Under the pieces are notes generated by a model, which was not told where the DNA came from, did no database searches, and worked only from the letters and a program-made list of their open reading frames with translations. The translations under genes were made by a program, and so were the position numbers. DNA of 64,000 nucleotides from Limosilactobacillus gastricus DSM 16045 (lineage in GTDB: Bacteria > Bacillota > Bacilli > Lactobacillales > Lactobacillaceae): assembly GCF_001434365.1 (NCBI RefSeq), contig NZ_AZFN01000003.1, positions 1 through 64,000 of the forward strand, written 5' to 3'. The stretch's first letter is position 1; the number at the start of each line of letters is the position of its first letter. This document shows positions 49,429 to 57,599 of the stretch, in pieces.

Positions 49429-50082
49429 TTATTCGTTATAAGTAATGACCTTAATGTCATCATCCGTCATCACTAGTTTAGATAAACTACCATTTGCTGG
49501 CCGTTCGGTAATATCGTATTTTCCTTCACCAAACCGTTCAATTAAGCTTAGACAGGTATTCCCATGACTAACCAATAAGACATTCGCTTCATCCGGTAAA
49601 TCAGCTTGACGAATCGTTGCTAACCCCCGATCCAATCGTTCCCAGTATTCTTGACTATTTTCAGCATCATGGAAAGGATCAGCTTCTTTTAACCAATCCT
49701 TGGCTTGATTAATCGAATAGTCCGTCACAATATCCTTAAAGGTCTTATAACCATGCGGTAAGCCCGCCATTTCCCAGGCTAATGACATGTTCGTCCCTTC
49801 AAAAACTCCATAAAATTCTTCTCGCAAATCAGGGGTAGTCCGCGGCCGGACGACTGAGTCCGCTTCATTGACGTTTAAAATCGTCTGGCAAGTTTCGACC
49901 GCCCGGGTTAGATCGCTACAAAAAGCGGCATCAAAGTGAATATCTTTTAACCGCTGCCCGACTCGTTGAGCATCTTCACGCCCTTGTTGGGTCAAAGGAC
50001 TATTGCTCCAACCTTGTAATTTATTATAGATATTAAAATAGGTCTGACCATGCCGCACTAAAAAAATATTTAACTTAGTCAT
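49429..50082 (-). CDS. histidine phosphatase family protein (copy 2)
   Basis: About 217 residues. LVRHGQTYFNIYNKLQGWSNSPLTQQG closely parallels the protein at 21610, with the second His in LLVSHGNTCL. The start at 50082 (second of two ATGs) is 8 bases after GGAGG. It is divergent from the second LTA synthase gene, as the first copy is near the first. The substrate is unknown. Confidence 0.85.
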   Translation of the reverse strand: MTKLNIFLVRHGQTYFNIYNKLQGWSNSPLTQQGREDAQRVGQRLKDIHFDAAFCSDLTRAVETCQTILNVNEADSVVRPRTTPDLREEFYGVFEGTNMSLAWEMAGLPHGYKTFKDIVTDYSINQAKDWLKEADPFHDAENSQEYWERLDRGLATIRQADLPDEANVLLVSHGNTCLSLIERFGEGKYDITERPANGSLSKLVMTDDDIKVITYNE

Positions 50083-50249
50083 CATTTTCACCTCCGCTAT
50101 CGATACTCTTATTTTACCCCATTAATTCTAAAGACCTGCTTAAATTTTCTGATTTTCCTATGGATATTAAAACGCCAACTTTTAAAGTGTGCTAAAATAT
50201 TTTCATCAGTGATCTCATCACGATTCTACAGATAATAAAGGAGCGTCCC

Positions 50250-52382
50250 ATGTTCAAGAAAATGGGCAACCTATTGAACACGCGGTTAGGGCTATTTCTA
50301 GTTCTAACCGTCTTGTTCTGGTTAAAAACCTTACTAGCTTATTTCGTTGATTTCAGCCTCGGTGAAACCGGCCTCTTGCAGTATATTCTACTGCTAGTCA
50401 ATCCGTTAGGAACCACGATCCTGTTATTTGGTTTGGCTTTTTACTTTAAAAAATCCCGGTTCTTCTACCCAGTTTTAATGGGAATTGATATTTTAAATAC
50501 TCTGTTATTGTATTTAAATGTCATTTACTACCGCGAATTTACCGATTTTATGACGATCGCCACCATTGCCGGCTATTCGAAAGTTAACCAAGGCTTAAGT
50601 GGTAGTTCATTAGCCCTGACCAAGCCTCATGACGTTTTATTCTGGCTTGATATCGCCATCATCTTAATTTTGATGATTCTTCGCAAAATTAAGTTTGATC
50701 CCCGGGCAGTTACCCATCGGTTTGCCTTTGCGATTACTTCAATCGCTCTCGTGTTGATTGGAACTAACCTGATGGTTGCTGAAATGGACCGGCCCCAACT
50801 ATTGGGACGGACTTTTGATCGGACTTATATCGTTAAATATTTAGGCATTGATACTTTCACGGCCTACAATGTCATTCAAAACCAGCAAGTTAACCAGATG
50901 CGAAGTAGTGCTACTAAGTCGCAGCTTAACCAGGTCCGCAAATTCACCGAATCAATCTATGCTAAACCGAATGACAAAATGTATGGAATCGCTAAAGGTC
51001 GTAATGTGATCGTGATTCACTTAGAGAGTTTCCAACAATTCTTAATTGGATTAAAAGTCAATGGACAAGAAGTTACACCTTTCCTCAATTCGTTAGTCAA
51101 CAGCAACGATACTTATTCCTTTGATAACTTCTTCCATCAAGTCGGACAAGGGAAAACTAGTGATGCCGAAAACCTTCTTGAAACCAGTACTTTTGGGCTT
51201 CCACAAGGATCGCTCTTCGCTACTTTAGGCTCAGATAATACCTTTGAAGGGGCTCCAGCAATCTTAAATCAGCGCCGGGGTTATTCTAGCGCTGTCTTCC
51301 ATGGGAATGTGGCTAGTTTCTGGAACCGGAATAATGTCTATAAAAACCTTGGTTATCAATATTTCTTTGATGCCTCCTATTATGACACTTCCGGGGATAA
51401 GGCAACGGGCTATGGCTTAAAAGATAAGTTATTATTCCAAAATTCCGTTAAATATCTTGAACAGCTTCAACAACCCTTCTATGCCAAATTTATCACGGTG
51501 ACCAACCACTTCCCATTTGAACTCGATAGTGAAGACGAAGATTCTGATTTTACGGCACCAGACACTGGTGATAGTACGGTTGATAATTACTTCGTCACTG
51601 CTCATTACTTAGACCAATCGCTGGAAGAATTCTTTAATTACCTTGAAAAGACTGGCCTAGATAAAAAATCGATCATAATGATTTATGGAGATCACTATGG
51701 AATTTCTAATAGTGAGAATAAATCTTTAGCTTCCGTTATTGGCAAAGACGCCAATAACTGGACTAATTTCGACAATGTTCAAATGCAGCGGGTACCATTG
51801 ATGTTTGTCATTCCAGGAACAACCGGTGGGAAGGTCTATCACACGTATGGCGGCGAAGTAGACGTCTTGCCAACTCTCTTACACCTCTTAGGCATCAGTA
51901 CCAAACGCTATATCTTCTTTGGTACTGATCTCTTCTCTTCGCAACACCGGCAAGTCGTAGCTTTCCGGGATAATGATTTTATTACTAATAAATTCACAAG
52001 TATCAGTGGCAAAATTTATAGTAATACAACTGGAAAATTAGCTACTTTAACCAAGAGTGAGAAGAAGCAAATCCGTGAGGATACTAATTTCGTTAACCAA
52101 GAATTAAAACTCTCTGATGCCCTCAACCAAAAGAACCTCTTACGTTTCTACACGCCAAAAGGATTCACTAAGGTGGTAGCTTCGAAGTTTAACTATTCTA
52201 ACGGCTTAAAGAAGCTCAAACAATTAGCTAAGAAATTGGGAAATAAATCGACTAGCCTCTTCAGTGAGAATGGTGATAAATCAACCGTTGATGATTATTC
52301 AACCGACGCTCCTGAAGCAAGCCATTCCTCAACCTCATCCAACCGGATCAAGATTACCAATCCTGATTCAACCAATAATTAA
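50250..52382 (+). CDS. lipoteichoic acid synthase family protein (copy 2)
   Basis: 710 residues. The same five-helix N-terminus (about 12-200) and extracellular sulfatase domain as copy 1, with VIHLESFQQF, the catalytic GQGKTSDAE, and YGDHYGISNSENK. The C-terminus is a Ser/Asn-rich tail after DYSTDAPE. Family knowledge allows a main polymerase plus a primase or a paralogue used under stress; which is which cannot be told here. AAAGGAG stands before the ATG. Confidence 0.92.
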   Translation: MFKKMGNLLNTRLGLFLVLTVLFWLKTLLAYFVDFSLGETGLLQYILLLVNPLGTTILLFGLAFYFKKSRFFYPVLMGIDILNTLLLYLNVIYYREFTDFMTIATIAGYSKVNQGLSGSSLALTKPHDVLFWLDIAIILILMILRKIKFDPRAVTHRFAFAITSIALVLIGTNLMVAEMDRPQLLGRTFDRTYIVKYLGIDTFTAYNVIQNQQVNQMRSSATKSQLNQVRKFTESIYAKPNDKMYGIAKGRNVIVIHLESFQQFLIGLKVNGQEVTPFLNSLVNSNDTYSFDNFFHQVGQGKTSDAENLLETSTFGLPQGSLFATLGSDNTFEGAPAILNQRRGYSSAVFHGNVASFWNRNNVYKNLGYQYFFDASYYDTSGDKATGYGLKDKLLFQNSVKYLEQLQQPFYAKFITVTNHFPFELDSEDEDSDFTAPDTGDSTVDNYFVTAHYLDQSLEEFFNYLEKTGLDKKSIIMIYGDHYGISNSENKSLASVIGKDANNWTNFDNVQMQRVPLMFVIPGTTGGKVYHTYGGEVDVLPTLLHLLGISTKRYIFFGTDLFSSQHRQVVAFRDNDFITNKFTSISGKIYSNTTGKLATLTKSEKKQIREDTNFVNQELKLSDALNQKNLLRFYTPKGFTKVVASKFNYSNGLKKLKQLAKKLGNKSTSLFSENGDKSTVDDYSTDAPEASHSSTSSNRIKITNPDSTNN

Positions 52383-52386
52383 GTTA

Positions 52387-52434
52387 AAAGCCAGGTTGCC
52401 TCATCTTAAGGATGAAGCCAACCTGGCTTTACTT
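52387..52434. terminator. bidirectional terminator
   Basis: AAAGCCAGGTTG pairs with CCAACCTGGCTTT around a 20-base loop, between convergent genes. Confidence 0.88.
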
Positions 52435-52736
52435 TAGGCTAATTTATATTGTTGAAAGCGTTGTTGGTCTTTGTATTCTTCAGCCTCGATTACATACCCT
52501 TGTTCATGCAGGACTTGTAAAATCGCTTGACTGATGGCTGTCGTGGTATGCAGATTATTTTGCACAATTTTTAGTTCAATTGCCCCGATTAAAAAGGCCG
52601 CTTCCGCCTGTAAATGCAGGGTTTTCAATGTTTGCCGTAGTTTGATTTCTTGAAACGACTCTTCTTGACCACGCTGGTTAACTAAGGACCAGTGAGCTAA
52701 CTGGTGCCAAGCTTGCACTAATTCCTTTCTTTTCAT
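52434..52736 (-). CDS. small protein of unknown function
   Basis: About 100 residues, predicted mostly helical (QAWHQLAHWSLV, LHLQAEAAFLIGAIELKIV, ISQAILQVLHEQ). No family is recognised. The start at 52736 lies 9 bases after AGAGG; earlier ATGs sit inside the ribosome site. Its promoter (TTGTGT-N17-TATACT) carries the repeated motif TATCTTGT, so it may be tightly regulated. Confidence 0.6.
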   Translation of the reverse strand: MKRKELVQAWHQLAHWSLVNQRGQEESFQEIKLRQTLKTLHLQAEAAFLIGAIELKIVQNNLHTTTAISQAILQVLHEQGYVIEAEEYKDQQRFQQYKLA

Positions 52737-52773
52737 TCTCATCATCCTCTCTTAGTTTAAAGTTAATGAAATT

Positions 52774-52843
52774 AGTATAAGCCTTAAACAAGATAAACAC
52801 AAGATATAGAGTTAATATTTTACGCAAATACAACATCTTGTGT
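52774..52843 (-). promoter_or_regulatory. promoter of the small gene with repeated operator-like motifs
   Basis: The -10 TATACT (52779-52774) and -35 TTGTGT (52802-52797) are 17 bases apart. On the plus strand ACAAGATA occurs twice (52788-52795 and 52799-52806), 11 bases apart, and an inverted copy ATCTTGTGT lies at 52835-52843. Spacing of one helical turn suggests a regulator site. Confidence 0.45.
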
Positions 52844-52979
52844 ATTTTGAAGAAATAATGCTCTTTATCGCAACATATTTAGTTAGTTTGGCTAGATTTA
52901 TTTACTAAAAACAAAAATATATTAATATTAAACGTCGATTTAATTAATTATTCAAAGTATGCGAAAGCATCCGCTAGAG

Positions 52980-52993
52980 AGCAAACGTTTTCA
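52980..52993 (+). promoter_or_regulatory. candidate cre site
   Basis: AGCAAACGTTTTCA differs at two positions from the CcpA consensus TGWAANCGNTNWCA. It is about 95 bases before the orphan PTS IIC gene. The wider gap 52737-53086 also holds the direct/inverted repeats and a 5' UTR hairpin, otherwise AT-rich with no trusted open frame. Confidence 0.4.
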
Positions 52994-53027
52994 AATTAAT
53001 CTTTCATTAAAATTAAATATTTTATAG

Positions 53028-53071
53028 AAAAATTAAGATTTGGTGATAACATTAAATCATTCTTAATTTTT
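53028..53071 (+). promoter_or_regulatory. hairpin just upstream of the IIC-like gene RBS
   Basis: A perfect 11-bp inverted repeat AAAAATTAAGA (53028-53038) / TCTTAATTTTT (53061-53071) lies 1-2 bases before the AGGAGG of the IIC-like gene. It could be an RNA control element or an operator. Confidence 0.45.
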
Positions 53072-53086
53072 CAGGAGGTTCGATTC

Positions 53087-54196
53087 ATGAACAATTCTAC
53101 AGCTCACGAACACAAGGGAGCTAAAAAGACCTATGCGAACTCATCCAAATGGATGGAAGCCGCATATCGGATTTTCGCTGCCGTTGCTAATGCCGTCTTG
53201 GTTATTTTAGGGGGTGGACTTCTAGTCCAAACCATTGGTCAATTAACTGGGATTCAAGCGTTAACGTTAGTTGGGGCTGCTATTCAAGTCTTACTTGCTC
53301 CTGCAATCGGCTATGCCGTAGCTTCTCAAGTTCATACTAATACTTTAGTGACCTTTGCTTCGATGGCTTCAGCCATGATCGGGGCCAATGCCGTTCACTT
53401 TACCACTACTGCCACTCAAGCCTTAACGGCTACCGGTCAAGCTTATGCGACGGCCGCAAATGCTCCCGTTTATACAACTGGGCAACCAATTTCGGCGCTG
53501 TTAGCGGCCGTTTGTGCAACTATCGTTGGGAAATGGTTAACGGGTAAAACTCCGCTTGATATGGTCCTAGTGCCATTTGGCGCCTTGGCCGTCGGGGTAG
53601 TTGCTGGTTTAGCTCTCGCGGCCGTGGTTACGCCTGCCCTACTAGCAGTTTCTAAGTGGATCGCTAACATGGAACAGGTTTCTCCAGTTATTGGTTCCAT
53701 CGCTATCTCAGTGGTTTGGGCCCTCTTCTTAATGACGCCAGCCTCTTCTGCTGCCTTATCAGTGGCCTTGATGTTGGATCCAATCTCATCAGCTGCCGCC
53801 CTAATTGGAACGACCTCACAATTCGTTAACTACACGGTCATGTCCTTCCGTCAAAACAACGCTGGGACCAACATCGCACAATTTGTGGTGACACCGAAAA
53901 TTCAATTCCCGAATATCTTAATTAATCCTTGGCTCTTAGTTCCATCGGTAACCGCAGCTGCTATCTGTGCACCAATCGCCACTTCGCTTGGGTTCCGTTC
54001 TACTTACACCTTGGGTGGTTTGGGATTAAACTCCTTTATTGCCCCAATCGCTTACCTTTCCAAGGGACCTTACCAATTAATGCTTTACGTCCTCTTTGGG
54101 ATGATCGTGCCGGCTGTAATTTCCTTAGCCCTCTACTTCTTCATGAAGAAGATCGGCTTGATTGGCGAAAACCAACTTCATCTTGATATTGTTTAA
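53087..54196 (+). CDS. orphan PTS IIC-like membrane permease
   Basis: 369 residues, about nine to ten membrane helices. Features such as GQLTGIQALTLVGAAIQVLLAPAIGYAV, MTPASSAALSVAL and GGLGLNSFIAP fit the PTS_EIIC_2-type family. No EIIA or EIIB domain or gene is nearby, so it may not use the phosphotransfer system at all. Substrate unknown. Strong AGGAGG ribosome site and a terminator follow; the upstream region is unusually structured. Confidence 0.72.
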   Translation: MNNSTAHEHKGAKKTYANSSKWMEAAYRIFAAVANAVLVILGGGLLVQTIGQLTGIQALTLVGAAIQVLLAPAIGYAVASQVHTNTLVTFASMASAMIGANAVHFTTTATQALTATGQAYATAANAPVYTTGQPISALLAAVCATIVGKWLTGKTPLDMVLVPFGALAVGVVAGLALAAVVTPALLAVSKWIANMEQVSPVIGSIAISVVWALFLMTPASSAALSVALMLDPISSAAALIGTTSQFVNYTVMSFRQNNAGTNIAQFVVTPKIQFPNILINPWLLVPSVTAAAICAPIATSLGFRSTYTLGGLGLNSFIAPIAYLSKGPYQLMLYVLFGMIVPAVISLALYFFMKKIGLIGENQLHLDIV

Positions 54197-54236
54197 AATA
54201 TAAAAGCTGGTTAAAAATGTGATCTAAACAAAATGA

Positions 54237-54277
54237 GGCAGGGAAGAAACATGAATTTGTTTCTTCCCTGCCTTTTT
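54237..54277. terminator. terminator after the IIC-like gene
   Basis: GGCAGGGAAGAAACA pairs with TGTTTCTTCCCTGCC, T-run after. Confidence 0.88.
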
Positions 54278-54282
54278 GATTG

Positions 54283-55281
54283 TTAATTTGCTTGTAAATT
54301 CATGGATGAACTATGCTTAGCCATTGATTTTTCAGGACACAATTCCTTGGCAATCGCGTTAACCGCATTAACGGCCTCACCAAAACCCGTTGCAATTAGA
54401 TCGGCACGCCCATCATAGATGGCACAATCACCGATGGCATACACGCCTTTAACATTGGTTTGCAACTGTTGATTAACCTTTAGTCGCCCCCGTTCGCCAG
54501 CTAATGGTAAATCCCATTGCTGAAGCGCCCCATTATTAGCTGTAAACCCATAATTAACCAACAGCTTGTCAACCGTTAACTGCTTGGTTGACGTTGACTT
54601 CATCTTTTTGAGATCCAATTTAATTTCTTGACCATCTCCCGGCTGAATAGCTTGGGGTAAATATGGCGTTAGAATCTCAACCGTCGAAGCTTTTAATTGA
54701 TTAACCGCATGCTCCATGGCCCGAAAGTTATCCCGCCGGTGGATTAAGGTAACCGATTTAGCAACTGGTTCCAACATTAAAGCCATATCAATTGCTGAAT
54801 CGCCACCACCTAAAATTGCTACTCGCTGATCCTGGTAAGTCGCTTTAGGTTGAACAAAATATTGTAGTTGTTGTCCTTCGAATTGTTCAGCCCCTGTTAA
54901 GGCCAGCTTCCGTGGTGCAAAGGCTCCATTCCCTAAGGCAATTAGAATGGCTTTAGTGTAGGTCCTTGTTTGGTCAGTCGTTACCGCAAAGGTTCCATCA
55001 GGTAAAGTTTGCACATTGGTGACCTCTTGATTTAATTGATAATCAATCGGCGCCACTTCCAATTGTTTAATCAGGTGCTGGGTCAACTGGCTCCCGGTGA
55101 CACCAGCTAAACCGGCAACATCCCAAATTTGCTTCTCTGGGTACAGGGTGGCTGGTTGCCCACCCAGTTGGGGAAGGGCCTCAATTAATTGGGCTTTTAA
55201 TTGATGGAGGCCACAGTAAAAACCAGCGAAAATCCCTGCAGGCCCGCCACCAACAATGGTGACATCATAAATTTCCGTCAT
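54283..55281 (-). CDS. type 2 ferredoxin/flavodoxin-NADP reductase
   Basis: 332 residues. The FAD motif GGGPAGIFAG is at about 11-20, the NADPH motif GGGDSAIDMAL in the middle, and the YAIGDCAIY FAD segment near the C-terminus. No CxxC disulfide is present, which separates it from thioredoxin reductase and fits YumC-type reductases. It transfers electrons from NADPH to ferredoxin or flavodoxin. The start at 55281 follows AAAGGAG. Confidence 0.9.
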   Translation of the reverse strand: MTEIYDVTIVGGGPAGIFAGFYCGLHQLKAQLIEALPQLGGQPATLYPEKQIWDVAGLAGVTGSQLTQHLIKQLEVAPIDYQLNQEVTNVQTLPDGTFAVTTDQTRTYTKAILIALGNGAFAPRKLALTGAEQFEGQQLQYFVQPKATYQDQRVAILGGGDSAIDMALMLEPVAKSVTLIHRRDNFRAMEHAVNQLKASTVEILTPYLPQAIQPGDGQEIKLDLKKMKSTSTKQLTVDKLLVNYGFTANNGALQQWDLPLAGERGRLKVNQQLQTNVKGVYAIGDCAIYDGRADLIATGFGEAVNAVNAIAKELCPEKSMAKHSSSMNLQAN

Positions 55282-55371
55282 AGTTGTCTCCTTTAAAAAT
55301 ATCATTTTTCTATTTTAACAGGTACCAGTATAATTATAGTAACCAAAGATTTAAATTAAAAGGAGCAGCTC

Positions 55372-56331
55372 ATGGCAAAGAAAAAAATGATTTTAGACTT
55401 AGATACTGGAGTTGATGATGCCTTAGCAATTGCGTATGCGGTGGCCGCCCCCGACGTGGACTTAATCGGTATTGTTGCCTCCTATGGAAACAACCTCCTC
55501 GATGTTTGTGCAGAAAATAGTTTGAAGTTATTAGAATTGCTCGGTCAAACCGATGTCCCGGTTTATAAGGGCTTGCCACACGCTAGTACGAGTGACCATT
55601 TTGAGGTCATGCAAGTTTCTTTGGATATCCATGGTAATAACGGAATCGGCGATGTTGATCTACCTAAACCACAGCGCGCCGTTGAAAAACTTTCGGGCGT
55701 TGATTTTTACATCCAAGCAGCTCATCAATACGGCCAAGACTTAATTATTATCCCCACCGGGCCCATGACCAATTTGGCTGCGGCCTTAGAAAAAGATCCT
55801 GAAATTGCCGATCTAATCGGCAATGTGACCTTCATGGGAGGAGCCTTAACCGTCGAAGGGAACGTAACTGATGTAGCAGAGGCTAATATCAATCAAGATG
55901 CCAAGGCGGCTAATACCGTCCTTACCAGCTCCCTGCCACTCACTATGGTAGGACTAGACGTTACCTTACGGACCTTACTCACCAAGCAAGAAACGGCGCA
56001 ATGGCGAGCTCTAGGCACCAAAGCTGGCCAAGCCTATGCTGATCTAACCGATTTTTACATTGATGCTTATTATAACTTAGGCATCGATAAAAATGGTTGT
56101 GCCCTCCACGACCCATTAGCCGTTGGGGTTTCTTTAGATCCTTCCTTTGTCCAAACTCTCAGTCTCTTTATGAAAGTTATCTATGACGACCATAATTACG
56201 CTCGGACAATTGGGGACAAAGATAAACTTAATGATCCTAACCCGAATGTTAAGGTGGCCATTACTGTAGATAAAGAACGTTATCTTGCAACTTTTATGAA
56301 CTATTTAACGCAACTCTTTAAGGAACACTAA
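55372..56331 (+). CDS. nucleoside hydrolase
   Basis: 319 residues. DLDTGVDDALAIAYAV at residues 8-23 is the calcium-binding DxDxxxDD signature of the IUNH family; NNGIGDVDLP and PTGPMTNLA follow. It cleaves ribonucleosides to base and ribose. It overlaps the methyltransferase gene by one base (TAATG). Confidence 0.9.
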   Translation: MAKKKMILDLDTGVDDALAIAYAVAAPDVDLIGIVASYGNNLLDVCAENSLKLLELLGQTDVPVYKGLPHASTSDHFEVMQVSLDIHGNNGIGDVDLPKPQRAVEKLSGVDFYIQAAHQYGQDLIIIPTGPMTNLAAALEKDPEIADLIGNVTFMGGALTVEGNVTDVAEANINQDAKAANTVLTSSLPLTMVGLDVTLRTLLTKQETAQWRALGTKAGQAYADLTDFYIDAYYNLGIDKNGCALHDPLAVGVSLDPSFVQTLSLFMKVIYDDHNYARTIGDKDKLNDPNPNVKVAITVDKERYLATFMNYLTQLFKEH

Positions 56332-56816
56332 TGATTAAAACAAATAGGCAATCACCTTTAGGCGAAATTACCATCCTTAGTGATCATCAGTTTTTATACG
56401 GTCTCTGGTTTGAGCAAGCCAGTCATTATGGTGCCCACTATCAACTAGATGAAATTTCGTCGGGAACAACTGATGTGGCAGATCTAACGATTAATTGGTT
56501 AACCCAATATTTTAATCACCAAATAGTTGACCCTCGCTTGATCCCCGTTCATCCCGTGGGGACACCTTTTCAAATGGCTGTTTGGCAGCAACTACGAGAG
56601 ATCCCCTATGGTCAAGCCAAAACTTACCGAGAGCTGGCCCAGACCTTGCACAGCTCTCCTCGTGCCATTGGTAATGCTGTCGGGCGTAACCCGATTTCCA
56701 TTATTATTCCCTGTCACCGGATTCTAAACGTTCATCAGCAAATGACTGGTTATGCGGGTGGAATCGCACGCAAACAGTTTTTATTAGAGCTTGAAGGAAT
56801 TCCTTTCAAGGATTGA
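56331..56816 (+). CDS. ogt: O6-alkylguanine-DNA alkyltransferase
   Basis: 161 residues. The reactive Cys is in IIPCHRILNV, the helix-turn-helix in GQAKTYRELAQTLHS, and the Arg finger in SPRAIGNAVGRNP. It repairs alkylated guanine by accepting the alkyl group once. It is co-transcribed with the nucleoside hydrolase; the promoter for the TPP riboswitch overlaps its stop. Confidence 0.93.
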   Translation: MIKTNRQSPLGEITILSDHQFLYGLWFEQASHYGAHYQLDEISSGTTDVADLTINWLTQYFNHQIVDPRLIPVHPVGTPFQMAVWQQLREIPYGQAKTYRELAQTLHSSPRAIGNAVGRNPISIIIPCHRILNVHQQMTGYAGGIARKQFLLELEGIPFKD

Positions 56817-56841
56817 TTTTACAGTTTAAATTGGTTATGAT
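56813..56841 (+). promoter_or_regulatory. promoter of the TPP riboswitch transcript
   Basis: TTGATT (56813-56818) and TATGAT (56836-56841) with a 17-base spacer; the -35 box overlaps the ogt stop codon. Confidence 0.75.
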
Positions 56842-56857
56842 GAAGACAATCAATTAG

Positions 56858-56929
56858 TTATCTGGGGCGCTTTTTAGCTGAGATGAACCCATTGAACCTG
56901 CTCTGGTTAGGACCAGCGAAGGGAGATAA
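56858..56929 (+). ncRNA. TPP riboswitch (THI element)
   Basis: The conserved parts are visible in order: CTGGGG, GCTGAGAT, ACCC, GAACCTG and CTGGTTAG, ACCAGCG, AGGGAGA. The P1 stem is TTATCT (56858-56863) with AGATAA (56924-56929). It senses thiamine diphosphate and controls the downstream ykoEDC genes. Confidence 0.95.
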
Positions 56930-56955
56930 ACGATTTTATTCATTGAATTAATTAC

Positions 56956-56997
56956 TATCTCCCCCGTTTTGAGCCGTGCTTAAAGCGGGGTTTTATA
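56956..56997 (+). terminator. TPP-controlled terminator with explicit antiterminator
   Basis: CCCCCGTTTTGAG pairs with TTAAAGCGGGG, then TTTTA. GGGAGATA (56921-56928) in the aptamer is complementary to TATCTCCC (56956-56963). So without ligand the two can pair and block the terminator; with ligand P1 holds the first strand and transcription ends. Confidence 0.85.
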
Positions 56998-57033
56998 TTA
57001 ATTGATAATTTTCAATTAGGGAGTGTGCGAAAA

Positions 57034-57597
57034 ATGCAACACAAAGGTTTTAGCTTAAAGGATATTATTTTGTTAGCTCTAATCGGGATTGTTTTTGGGG
57101 TAATTTTTGTTGGGGCCGGCTATTTATACAACATTATTATGTTAGCGCTAACGCCAGTTGGCTTTGGACCCGCTGCTGAAGACATCACCATTGGACTTTG
57201 GTGTATGGCGGGCCCCTTAGCTGGTTTTCTCCTTCGCCGCCCCGGAGCAGCCTTTTTAGGCGAGGTCATCGGTGCTGTCGTCGAAATGTTAATCGGCGAT
57301 CAATGGGGAGCTGCAAATCTCCTCTCTGGGGCCGTTCAAGGACTTGGTAGCGAGTTGGGCTTTGCTTTTACCGGATACAAAATTTACAACTGGTTAACTG
57401 CCATCTTAACTACCCTCACCACCTGTGCTGTCACCTTTGTTTGGGACTGGTTTAAGAGCGGTTACGATGCCTTTAAGCCCAGCACCGTGATCACTTTATT
57501 GATTATCCGGATTATCTGTATGTTCATTATTGATGGGGTCTTAGTTAAATTAATCAGCAATCTTTTGGAACGCTCACAAGTATTAAAGGCGCGTTAA
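57034..57597 (+). CDS. ykoE: ECF transporter substrate-specific component, YkoE family
   Basis: 187 residues with about six membrane helices. It carries the YkoE stretch GFGPAAEDITIGLWCMAGPLAGFLLRRPGAAFLGEVIGA and LSGAVQGLGSELGF. The family takes up a thiamine precursor (HMP), as in Bacillus. It starts at ATG 57034, 10 bases after AGGGAG, under the TPP switch. The ATPase gene follows after two bases. Confidence 0.92.
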   Translation: MQHKGFSLKDIILLALIGIVFGVIFVGAGYLYNIIMLALTPVGFGPAAEDITIGLWCMAGPLAGFLLRRPGAAFLGEVIGAVVEMLIGDQWGAANLLSGAVQGLGSELGFAFTGYKIYNWLTAILTTLTTCAVTFVWDWFKSGYDAFKPSTVITLLIIRIICMFIIDGVLVKLISNLLERSQVLKAR

Positions 57598-57599
57598 TT

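Noticed and set aside
52935-53025. Small ORF starting ATGCGAAAGCATCC (about 22 codons)
   Set aside because: No ribosome binding site before it and AT-rich, low-complexity codons; not supported.
54197-54282. Third copy of the junction repeat (AAGCTGGTTAAAAAT)
   Set aside because: Only the first few bases match copies A and B; the CTTTTTGACCGT half is absent.
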